From assembly GCA_018830405.1 (NCBI GenBank), contig JAHJSF010000181.1, positions 1 through 6,830 on the forward strand: DNA of 6,830 bases, written 5' to 3'. Source of the stretch: Nitrospinota bacterium. GTDB lineage: Bacteria > Nitrospinota > Nitrospinia > UBA9942 > JAHJSF01. A program made the position numbers and the translations under genes. The notes under the pieces are model-generated. The model ran no database searches. It saw nothing but the letters and a program-made list of their open reading frames with translations, and was not told the DNA's origin. Shown in pieces: positions 1 to 4,545 of the stretch (positions within the stretch are counted from its first letter, which is position 1; each line of letters begins with the position of its first letter).

Positions 1-512
1 ATAGGGTCTAATCCTGAGGCAGGTTCATCGAGTATTAAGATATCGGGGTCATGGATGACCGCCTGAATAAGCCCTATCTTCTGTATCATCCCCTTGGAGA
101 AATATCTGAGTCGAGTCTTTTTGGCGTCTTCAAGTCCCATCTGAGAAATAAGCCTATTACCTTTCTCAACAATATCCTTCTTCTCCATTCCAAATGTTTG
201 CCCGACGTAGAGAAGCAATTCCTCGGCAGTCAGATATTCGTAAAATATTGGATTTTCGGGGAGGAAACCAACCTTGGCCCGGCTTGAAGGGTCGCTGCTC
301 TTTTTACCTGATATAAATATTTCTCCTGAGGTAGGCCTTATAATCCCAAGGATAGCCTTGATCGTGGTTGACTTACCCGCCCCATTTGGGCCGAGAAAAC
401 CGAATATCTCCCCCTCATCTATATTCAGACTCAGGTCGTCAATGGCCAAGAATTTTTTCTTAAGCCCGGACGAATAGACTTTGGTTAGATTTTTTATCTC
501 TATGGCGTACAT
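1..512 (-). CDS. ABC transporter ATP-binding protein, partial (C-terminus beyond window)
   Basis: This is the ATP-hydrolysing subunit of an ABC-2-type exporter, a cytoplasmic protein expected to pair with the permease encoded at 1446-2258. The first 170 residues are present. Walker A is GPNGAGKST (about residues 41-49). A Q-loop-region segment FLPENP (83-88) carries Glu where many ABC proteins have Gln. The signature motif is the variant FSKGM (138-142), and Walker B plus D-loop read ILILDEPASGLDP (158-170). The ATG at 512 is preceded by an AAGGA ribosome site about 8 nt upstream. A palindromic repeat lies between it and the TPR gene, so coupling is looser than between permease and TPR gene, but the order suggests one operon. 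Sequence type is the NosF/CcmA-like single-domain ATPase family. The link to pili (Myxococcus PilH-like) rests on gene context only. The protein is truncated by the window edge, not by mutation. Confidence 0.93.
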   Translation of the reverse strand, partial: MYAIEIKNLTKVYSSGLKKKFLAIDDLSLNIDEGEIFGFLGPNGAGKSTTIKAILGIIRPTSGEIFISGKKSSDPSSRAKVGFLPENPIFYEYLTAEELLLYVGQTFGMEKKDIVEKGNRLISQMGLEDAKKTRLRYFSKGMIQKIGLIQAVIHDPDILILDEPASGLDP

Positions 513-537
513 ATTTATAGTTCCTTCTCATTAAAAA

Positions 538-600
538 CTTACCACCCCGGCCTTCGGCCACCCAAGCTCCCCTCCTTAGTTGAGGAGGGGCAGTTGGTTT
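538..600. repeat. Palindromic repeat element, family R1, copy a
   Basis: A short element between the TPR and ATPase genes. It begins with CTTACCACCCC and contains two hairpins: GGCC-TTC-GGCC (about 550-560) and CCCCTCCT...AGGAGGGG (about 569-590). The second copy at 4414-4478 has the same order of parts in the same orientation. The right terminal repeat has decayed here. In the operon transcript it would fold just upstream of the ATPase ribosome site. Confidence 0.75.
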
Positions 601-615
601 AGAGGGGAATCTAGT

Positions 616-1449
616 TCATTTCTTAAAAAGAAAGTTGCTGGTTGTCTTTATTCTATCCTCTTTGGCATCGTAGTAAAACTCCCCCCCGTAAGGGTCTTTC
701 GGAATCTCTTCTATTATCCCCCTGACAATAAGCTGATTAAGGGGATGGGGAATATTGTTGTATCTCTTTTTGTAGGCCTGGACGCCTTTATAGAGGGTGT
801 CCGCCCCGGTGTAGGCCTCTATCCTTGTTGTTATATTTTTTCTTATCTCTTCATTGTTAATCTTACTGTAAAGTTCTTCCAAGATGGCAATGGCTACGGG
901 GATTTGATTGGCCCGGTAATGAAACTTTAGGGATAGCTCTATCAGGGCCGGGTTTAATTTGGCCGCTATGTCGAAATATTCGGCTGCCTTGGCATCATCC
1001 CCGAGAAAGTGAAAATGGTTGAACCCTATAAAGAAAGGGATATAAAAGTCCCAGTCTCTATGTTTCATTCCCCGTTCAAGTATCCTATTTGTCTCGGCTA
1101 CCATCCCATCCCAGGGGAGGGTCGCCTGGGCGAAGTAGTAGGAGTCGATGTTATAAGGGTCAAGGGTTGTTGAGGCCTCAAAAGAGTTATACATCCAGGG
1201 CAGGTCTTGCCTTACATTTTGCTCCTGGCGCTCCCCGTAATAGACCATCCCCCTGAAGAGGAGGAGTTTGGATACTATCCCCTTATAGTCAAGAGAGATT
1301 ACCTTCAGCATCCCGACCGGCGGTATATAGGCGATTCTACTCTCAAGCCTATTGTTCCGCCTGTATCGGTCCACCTGAGAGAAGGAGACCGTGTATCCGA
1401 GGATTGATATCAGGATGAGGATAATGGGGAGTTGACGGGATATTCTCAA
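616..1449 (-). CDS. Membrane-anchored TPR-like protein of a pilus-associated ABC transporter operon
   Basis: A 277-residue protein of unknown molecular function. One hydrophobic segment (about residues 8-24) fits an uncleaved signal anchor, with the rest predicted periplasmic or extracytoplasmic. The middle (about 85-200) is helical with TPR-like repeats, for example the stretch around DDAKAAEYFDIAAKLNP (151-167). The C-terminus (about 235-270) has the pattern L-x-x-L-[IV]-x-x-G-x-I-x-x-IP-x-DP-x-GG-x-[FY], a tail seen in some TPR proteins and reminiscent of the DPWG segment of GspG pseudopilins. The start is TTG at 1449. It overlaps the permease stop as TTGA and has a strong AGGAGGGAG ribosome site inside the end of the permease gene, so translational coupling is likely. 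No alternative start occurs before Met47. By position it may correspond to the accessory protein of Myxococcus pilGHI, but I could not compare sequences. Confidence 0.75.
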   Translation of the reverse strand: MRISRQLPIILILISILGYTVSFSQVDRYRRNNRLESRIAYIPPVGMLKVISLDYKGIVSKLLLFRGMVYYGERQEQNVRQDLPWMYNSFEASTTLDPYNIDSYYFAQATLPWDGMVAETNRILERGMKHRDWDFYIPFFIGFNHFHFLGDDAKAAEYFDIAAKLNPALIELSLKFHYRANQIPVAIAILEELYSKINNEEIRKNITTRIEAYTGADTLYKGVQAYKKRYNNIPHPLNQLIVRGIIEEIPKDPYGGEFYYDAKEDRIKTTSNFLFKK

Positions 1450-2258
1450 AGAAACTCCCTCCTCTCAAATATTATCGCAGCGATGGCCATGGCTATTACC
1501 ATGTAGAAGAGGGAGTAGGCCGCCAGATATACCAGGTGGCCGGTATCTATCGGGAGAGAGTATATAGCAGCCGGTTTAAGGTCGAAGGCCTCAAAATTGG
1601 GGAATATATAGTAGGCCAGCTTGGCCAGATATTGAATGGCCAGATTCGGTTTTATATTAGGGGAGGCGCTTTCTATAAATATCCTGACCTCCTCCACCGA
1701 TTCAGCGATCATGTAGAAGGCGATGGCCAGGGAGAGGGGGAGAAAGGCCGATGTGGCCAGACTTGAGAAGAGAAAGAGGATGGCGGCTATAATGGCCAGC
1801 TTAAGGAATATGAATAGAGAGGCCAAGAAATAGTTTCCCCAGCTTATGGTCTGGTTTATCTCCTGGGGAGATAAGACCCCGGCTATACAGACAGACAGCC
1901 CTCCCAGGGCGGATAGGATGGTTACCGAGAAGAGGATAAGGGTTAACAGCCCCAAAAATTTTCCGATTATATACTCCCCCCTCTTTATCGGGAGGGATAT
2001 AACGGTGTAGATACTCCGCCTGTCTATATCCTTAGTTATAAGATTCTGCCCGATGAAGAGGGTCAGAATAAGGGATATGAATGAGGCGGACGAAAGGCTA
2101 AAATCGCAGGCCACCACCGCCACCTGCCTCATCGAGAAGGAGGCCAGGAGTGGAATAAAGAAGAGTAGGAATAGGGCCAGAAGGGAGAGACCGAATAAGG
2201 TCTTATCTCTTATCCCCCCCTTGATGGTTGCGATTGATATTAGAATGATGTTTTTCAT
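1446..2258 (-). CDS. ABC-2 type transporter permease (NosY-like)
   Basis: A 270-residue integral membrane subunit of an ABC exporter, partner of the ATPase at 1-512. About six hydrophobic segments are visible near residues 20-42, 55-74, 100-128, 143-166, 168-186 and 238-264. The cytoplasmic loop after the second segment contains LITKDIDRRSIYTVISLPIKRGEY, typical of ABC-2 permeases; the protein ends FERREFL. The usual length of the family is similar. The ATG at 2258 is chosen because the next upstream in-frame codons reach a stop within about 15 nt. There is no ribosome site at normal distance: AGGAGGG lies about 20 nt upstream, and TATAAT lies only 7-12 nt upstream. Its first ~45 codons are duplicated at 2893-3023. 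It is the first gene after the pilA-C2 terminator. A role like Myxococcus PilI is inferred from the adjacent pilin genes. Confidence 0.88.
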   Translation of the reverse strand: MKNIILISIATIKGGIRDKTLFGLSLLALFLLFFIPLLASFSMRQVAVVACDFSLSSASFISLILTLFIGQNLITKDIDRRSIYTVISLPIKRGEYIIGKFLGLLTLILFSVTILSALGGLSVCIAGVLSPQEINQTISWGNYFLASLFIFLKLAIIAAILFLFSSLATSAFLPLSLAIAFYMIAESVEEVRIFIESASPNIKPNLAIQYLAKLAYYIFPNFEAFDLKPAAIYSLPIDTGHLVYLAAYSLFYMVIAMAIAAIIFERREFL

Positions 2259-2264
2259 GGCGCC

Positions 2265-2270
2265 ATTATA
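2265..2270 (-). promoter_or_regulatory. Possible -10 box for the permease operon
   Basis: On the minus strand TATAAT ends 6 nt before the permease ATG, and the same box at the same distance is kept in the duplicated copy at 3030-3035. If used, the mRNA would be almost leaderless, which would agree with the missing ribosome site. No convincing -35 hexamer is visible at 16-18 bp, so this is weak. Confidence 0.25.
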
Positions 2271-2275
2271 TCATC

Positions 2276-2355
2276 AAATCCCTCCTGACCTCCCTTTTCT
2301 AAAGGGAGGGAATTAAGCCTACACCCCCCGGTCTCCCCCTTTGTTAAGGGGGAAT
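2276..2355. repeat. Palindromic repeat pair, family R2, copy a
   Basis: Two short hairpins in tandem: CTCCCTTT...AAAGGGAG (about 2290-2309) and CCCCCTTTGTTAAGGGGG (about 2335-2352), linked by a C-rich spacer. The arrangement recurs at about 3054-3130 (inside the duplicated unit) and at 4328-4403. It lies between the pilA-C2 terminator and the permease gene. Confidence 0.6.
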
Positions 2356-2363
2356 TCTTGAAT

Positions 2364-2396
2364 AAAAAAAGGGGGTGGAGATAAAATCCCCACCCC
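2364..2396 (-). terminator. Rho-independent terminator after pilA-C2
   Basis: On the minus strand an 11-bp stem (GGGGTGGGGAT pairing with ATCTCCACCCC, one G-U pair) with a TTT loop is followed by C and seven T residues. It sits 40 nt past the pilA-C2 stop codon and should separate the pilin transcript from the ABC operon. Confidence 0.88.
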
Positions 2397-2436
2397 ACGA
2401 TCAAAAAGACCTACAGCTTTAAGCCACTACTGTCTA

Positions 2437-2832
2437 TTACTGAACGGTATAAGCAGCATTAAGACCTCCTCCCGGGGTTGCTGTAGGGACATAGGCATCG
2501 GCCAGCGTCCCCCAGGAGCCTGGTGTTACAGTAGCGCTGTAGGGGCTACCCCCACTACTGTGCATAACATACTGACTGTTTCCCCTTTTGTGCTGGGTAA
2601 CTGAAGCAAAATGATCCCCGCCGTTACTGGTGTGGTAGGCCACCTGGACGCCGGCGCTTGGAATAAAGTATCCAGCATTCGACCCGATACCGAGGTCATT
2701 CGCTACTACAGTGAGTGCTCCCCCAAAAGTACCATCAGTGCCGCGATGAGCAGCCGCGGCCTCCGCCTTGCCTACCTCGGCGAACAGGGAGATCATGGCT
2801 ACCATTATTAATAAATTAAATATCTTAGACAT
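2437..2832 (-). CDS. Secreted pilin head-domain protein PilA-C2 (second, diverged paralogue)
   Basis: A 131-residue protein clearly paralogous to the product of 3219-3617. Shared positions include the MSKI start, the SLFA core of the signal peptide, FGxxLTV, PSAGVxVAxHT, TQHxxGxxQY, HSxGGSxY, GxW and the C-terminal AYT-x-Q. A Sec signal peptide (about residues 1-25, cleavage near KAEA|AA) is followed by a beta-rich, Gly/Ala/Ser/Thr-rich domain without cysteine, as in the C-terminal head of type IVa pilins. I chose ATG 2832, not the longer TTG start at 2889, because the longer N-terminus is out-of-frame translation of a pilA-N remnant. The ribosome site (GAGG, 4 nt from ATG) is weaker than that of its sister gene. 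There is no intact pilA-N directly upstream. It is probably an alternative subunit, or a copy drifting toward decay; the open frame and intact signal peptide argue against a dead gene. Confidence 0.75.
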   Translation of the reverse strand: MSKIFNLLIMVAMISLFAEVGKAEAAAAHRGTDGTFGGALTVVANDLGIGSNAGYFIPSAGVQVAYHTSNGGDHFASVTQHKRGNSQYVMHSSGGSPYSATVTPGSWGTLADAYVPTATPGGGLNAAYTVQ

Positions 2833-2844
2833 CTTGCCTCGCCA

Positions 2845-2898
2845 CGTTATAAGCCTTAACACGATAGGTGCTGAACTGAGGTATGGCAATAGTCGCTA
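2845..2898 (-). pseudogene. Internal fragment of pilA-N left by tandem duplication
   Basis: This stretch matches 3693-3746 inside pilA-N with few substitutions and encodes, in the pilA-N frame, IAIPQFSTYRVKAYN. The promoter, leader peptide and N-terminal half are missing. On the other side the 3' end has been lost in a deletion of about 63 bp that brings the fragment to 13 nt from the pilA-C2 start. It is too short to be a pilin. Confidence 0.85.
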
Positions 2899-3023
2899 CC
2901 TGCCGCATCGAGAAGGAGGATAAATAGTAAAAGAAACAGGGCCAGAATGGAAAGGCCGAATAAGGTCTTATCTCTTATTCCCCCCTTGATGGTTGCGATT
3001 GATATTAGAAGAATATTTTTCAT
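2893..3023 (-). pseudogene. 5' fragment of the ABC permease gene (duplication remnant)
   Basis: The minus-strand sequence from ATG 3023 repeats the first ~45 codons of the permease at 2258: MKNILLISIATIKGGIRDKT against MKNIILISIATIKGGIRDKT. Substitutions have accumulated, and an 11-bp deletion (arms 123 versus 112 bp between the ATG and the common CATCGA) shifts the frame. It ends at the junction with the pilA-N fragment at about 2893-2898. The shifted frame stays open through the junction to a stop at 2856-2858, giving a chimeric 55-codon ORF rich in Leu/Ile. No evidence shows whether it is translated. Confidence 0.85.
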
Positions 3024-3150
3024 GCCGTCATTATATCATCAAAATATCATCAAATCCCTCCTGACCTCCCTTTTCTAAAGGGAGGGAATTAAGCTTACAC
3101 CCCCCTGTCTCCCCCTTTACCAAAGGGGAGTGGGAGGGAATTGTTGAATT

Positions 3151-3183
3151 AAAAAGGGGATGTGAGACTAAACTCCCACCCCC
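3151..3183 (-). terminator. Rho-independent terminator after pilA-C1
   Basis: On the minus strand GGGGGTGGGAG pairs with CTCACATCCCC (one mismatch, one G-U pair), followed by TTTTT. It is the duplicated, slightly decayed counterpart of the terminator at 2364-2396 and begins 35 nt past the pilA-C1 stop. Confidence 0.78.
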
Positions 3184-3218
3184 ATCATTAAAGAGATTTG
3201 ATTATACTCTTTAACCCA

Positions 3219-3617
3219 CTATTGAGCGGTATAAGCGGTAAAATCTGTAGCAGGAACCGCTGTTGCCGCGGTGGTATCCAGAGTCGTCATCCAAGTGCCT
3301 ACCGTTGTAACGGCAATACCGTAGAGAGACCCACCGTTACTATGAAGGCCATACTGTATGGTTCCCTTATTGTGCTGAGTCTCCACATGGAAATATGCCC
3401 CACTGGCATCAGTGTGAAACGCCACCTTTACACCGGCACTCGGGGTGAAGGTTCCCGCAGTTGCCGGTAAGCCGGCACCAAAGGTGTCCACGGCCACAGT
3501 GAGTGTGTCACCGAAACCGCCACCAACATTATGAATAACAGCAGCATCTGCATTCCCTATCCCTGCAAAGAGGGAGACTACCGCTATTATCGTTAATAAA
3601 CGTAAAATCTTAGACAT
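3219..3617 (-). CDS. Secreted pilin head-domain protein PilA-C1 of a split type IVa pilin
   Basis: A 132-residue exported protein, proposed to be the globular C-terminal half of the major pilin, encoded separately from its N-terminal helix. An N-terminal Sec signal peptide (MSKILRLLTIIAVVSLFAGI, cleavage near NADA|AV) replaces the usual pilin helix; no prepilin KGFTLIE motif is present. The remainder (about 27-132) is Gly/Ala/Thr-rich, predicted beta, without cysteine. It carries patterns seen in heads of deltaproteobacterial long pilins, such as VETQHNKGTIQYGLHSNGG. The ATG at 3617 has GGGAGG 9 nt upstream and follows the pilA-N stop by only 16 nt, so the two are co-transcribed. The arrangement matches Geobacter PilA-N/PilA-C (GSU1496/GSU1497), where the two chains assemble together. 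Homology to GSU1497 is inferred from architecture and could not be tested by alignment. Confidence 0.78.
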   Translation of the reverse strand: MSKILRLLTIIAVVSLFAGIGNADAAVIHNVGGGFGDTLTVAVDTFGAGLPATAGTFTPSAGVKVAFHTDASGAYFHVETQHNKGTIQYGLHSNGGSLYGIAVTTVGTWMTTLDTTAATAVPATDFTAYTAQ

Positions 3618-3633
3618 CTTTCATTACCTCCCT

Positions 3634-3822
3634 TTATATTGAATAACCTGTTAATGTTGTCAACAGGTTCTTGGCATCCGCCTGGGCTGCCGCGTTATAA
3701 GCTTTAACACGATAGGTGCTGAACTGAGGTATGGCGATAGCCGCCAATATACCTATGATTGCTACAACTATCAAAAGCTCGATCAATGTAAAACCCTTGT
3801 CATTATCTAATCTTTTAAACAT
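3634..3822 (-). CDS. pilA: Type IVa major pilin, short N-terminal subunit (PilA-N)
   Basis: A 62-residue prepilin. The leader MFKRLDNDKG is cut by the prepilin peptidase PilD before Phe, which is then N-methylated. The mature chain of 52 residues begins FTLIELLIVVAIIGILAAIA, with the conserved Glu5, and continues IPQFSTYRVKAYN, very close to Geobacter sulfurreducens PilA as I remember it. It stops soon after the helix at LTGYSI, so it has no globular head; the head is supplied by the next gene. ATG 3822 is chosen over an upstream in-frame TTG at 3846, because the AGGGAGGTGG ribosome site (3831-3840) lies 8 nt before this ATG and inside the longer version. Transcription probably starts near 3976 from a sigma-54 promoter. 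Mature aromatic residues are F1, F24, Y27, Y32 and Y50. Confidence 0.93.
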   Translation of the reverse strand: MFKRLDNDKGFTLIELLIVVAIIGILAAIAIPQFSTYRVKAYNAAAQADAKNLLTTLTGYSI

Positions 3823-3873
3823 CTGTCTCTCCACCTCCCTTCGCAAGTTTAGTTTGAAGATTTACCGATTCTC

Positions 3874-3949
3874 TGTCATTCCCGCGAAGGCGGGAATCCA
3901 GAAGTCTTTTAAAGAAAAATGGATTCCCCGATCAAGTCGGGGAATGACA
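3874..3949. repeat. Palindromic repeat element, family R3 (ATTCCC type), copy a, in the pilA leader
   Basis: A 76-bp element with 10-bp terminal inverted repeats TGTCATTCCC / GGGAATGACA and two internal hairpins: ATTCCCGC-GAAG-GCGGGAAT (3878-3897) and ATTCCCCGA-TCAAG-TCGGGGAAT (3923-3945). The whole unit is repeated at 4172-4257. It resembles the widespread ATTCCC/GGGAAT intergenic repeats and MITE-like elements. It lies inside the predicted 5' untranslated region of pilA-N. Confidence 0.85.
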
Positions 3950-3954
3950 ATTTG

Positions 3955-3974
3955 GAGACCTTTTTAAAGGTCTC
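3955..3974 (-). promoter_or_regulatory. Hairpin at predicted 5' end of the pilA mRNA
   Basis: A perfect 9-bp inverted repeat, GAGACCTTT / AAAGGTCTC with a 2-nt centre. It begins about 2 nt after the transcription start predicted from the sigma-54 promoter. No T-run follows on either strand, so it is not a terminator. Possible roles are protection of the 5' end or a protein-binding operator (inference). Confidence 0.5.
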
Positions 3975-3986
3975 AACTAGATAGTA

Positions 3987-4002
3987 TGCAACCCCCATGC
4001 CA
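3987..4002 (-). promoter_or_regulatory. Sigma-54 (RpoN) promoter of pilA
   Basis: On the minus strand TGGCATG-GGGG-TTGCA matches the -24/-12 consensus TGGCACG-N4-TTGCW, with the invariant GG and GC exactly 12 bp apart. The predicted start is near 3976, giving a leader of about 154 nt before the pilA-N ATG. RpoN plus the response regulator PilR is the known control of pilA in Pseudomonas and Geobacter, which supports the assignment. The neighbouring palindrome at 4115-4129 would be the activator site. Confidence 0.82.
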
Positions 4003-4114
4003 AATATCCAGTTGGCCAATATCTGCCTAACGGGCTGTTTTAATAAGGTTTATTTTCGGCTCTTTTATTGTTGGGAAGGGATTGGGACGAATAATGCTAC
4101 TAAATATAGCCCAA

Positions 4115-4129
4115 TGACAATTATTGTCA
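4115..4129. promoter_or_regulatory. Candidate enhancer-binding site (PilR-like) upstream of pilA
   Basis: A perfect palindrome TGACAAT-T-ATTGTCA, centred about 146 bp upstream of the predicted start. That is the normal distance for an NtrC-family activator of sigma-54 promoters. The TGTC core agrees with the motif reported for Pseudomonas PilR. Only one palindrome is visible, whereas such activators often use two. Confidence 0.45.
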
Positions 4130-4171
4130 CCGTTTCAGCATGCCCCTCCTTTGGGGGATTTTAATGCGTCA

Positions 4172-4257
4172 CGTCATTCCCCAGCTTGACTGGGGAATCC
4201 AGAACAGACATTGCAACCCTTCCAGACTGGATTCCCCGATTAAATCGGGGAATGACA
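4172..4257. repeat. Palindromic repeat element, family R3, copy b
   Basis: An 86-bp element ended by CGTCATTCCCC / GGGGAATGACA (one mismatch) with hairpins ATTCCCCAG...CTGGGGAAT (4177-4197) and ATTCCCCGATTAAATCGGGGAAT. It has the same architecture as 3874-3949, with a different spacer between hairpins. Confidence 0.85.
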
Positions 4258-4327
4258 AGGGGGTCGGGGGATGAAGGGGGATTTGAAAACTTGGAGATAG
4301 AAATATGGTGTGAGCCATGATTATAAA

Positions 4328-4403
4328 ATCTCCCCTGACCCCTCTTTGCCAAAGAGGGGGACTCTAATATATTCCCCCTTAACAAAGGGGGACTAAGGGG
4401 GTT
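4328..4403. repeat. Palindromic repeat pair, family R2, copy c
   Basis: Two neighbouring hairpins, CCCTCTTTGCCAAAGAGGG and CCCCCTTAACAAAGGGGG, with a short A/T-rich spacer. It has the same design as the pairs upstream of the permease gene (2276-2355) and its duplicate, but is not part of the tandem duplication. Confidence 0.65.
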
Positions 4404-4413
4404 GTTTAGAAAA

Positions 4414-4478
4414 CTTACCACCCCGGTCTTCGGCCACCCGAGCTCCCCTACTATTTTAGGAGGGGCAGGGGTGGTAAG
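4414..4478. repeat. Palindromic repeat element, family R1, copy b (complete)
   Basis: A 65-bp element bounded by perfect 11-bp terminal inverted repeats, CTTACCACCCC and GGGGTGGTAAG. Inside are a GGCC-type hairpin and a CTCCCCT...AGGAGGGG hairpin. It is the best-preserved copy of the element also present at 538-600; a right-half copy lies at 4524-4556. No transposase is encoded, so it fits a small non-autonomous element. Confidence 0.8.
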
Positions 4479-4515
4479 AACTTAAGGAGGGGAGCTGCTA
4501 TGCGCGCACCCCCCC

Positions 4516-4545
4516 AAAAAACTCCCCTCCTTGGTTAAGGAGGGG
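4516..4545 (-). terminator. Terminator after bioDA, formed by part of an R1 repeat
   Basis: On the minus strand a perfect 9-bp stem CCCCTCCTT-AACC-AAGGAGGGG is followed by AG and TTTTTT, about 18 nt past the bioDA stop. The hairpin is also the conserved internal stem of the R1 repeat family, so a repeat appears to provide the operon's terminator. Confidence 0.7.

Larger units (their letters stand above)
2117..2892. repeat. Tandem duplication, unit A (left copy)
   Basis: Contains, in minus-strand order, the pilA-N fragment, pilA-C2, terminator, R2 repeat and the 5' end of the intact permease gene. The same order of parts occurs in 2893-3740. The offset between homologous points is 776-848 bp, the difference being due to indels. 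The left boundary is placed at CCGCCA (2117-2122), ambiguous within that 6-bp microhomology. Confidence 0.85.
2893..3740. repeat. Tandem duplication, unit B (right copy)
   Basis: Contains the 3' part of the intact pilA-N, pilA-C1, terminator, R2 repeat and a truncated permease 5' end. The right boundary lies in or next to CCGCCA at 3741-3746 inside pilA-N; beyond it the copies no longer match. Homology to unit A is visible in coding and non-coding parts, so this is one DNA duplication and not two separate gene insertions. Confidence 0.85.

Noticed and set aside
580-930. 116-codon plus-strand ORF
   Set aside because: Antisense to the TPR protein gene, with no motif or ribosome site.
2833-2889. 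TTG-initiated N-terminal extension of PilA-C2
   Set aside because: The added 19 residues are the pilA-N remnant read in another frame; starting at ATG 2832 gives a signal peptide matching PilA-C1.
3634-3822. Conductive e-pilin (nanowire) claim for PilA-N
   Set aside because: Aromatic positions resemble Geobacter PilA, but conductivity cannot be read from sequence, and the Geobacter pilin's role as a wire is disputed.
3823-3846. TTG-initiated extension of PilA-N
   Set aside because: It would translate the ribosome binding site; the ATG at 3822 gives a normal 10-residue prepilin leader.
4161-4421. 86-codon minus-strand ORF upstream of pilA
   Set aside because: It is entirely the translation of R1, R2 and R3 palindromic repeats, has no ribosome site and no protein-like composition.
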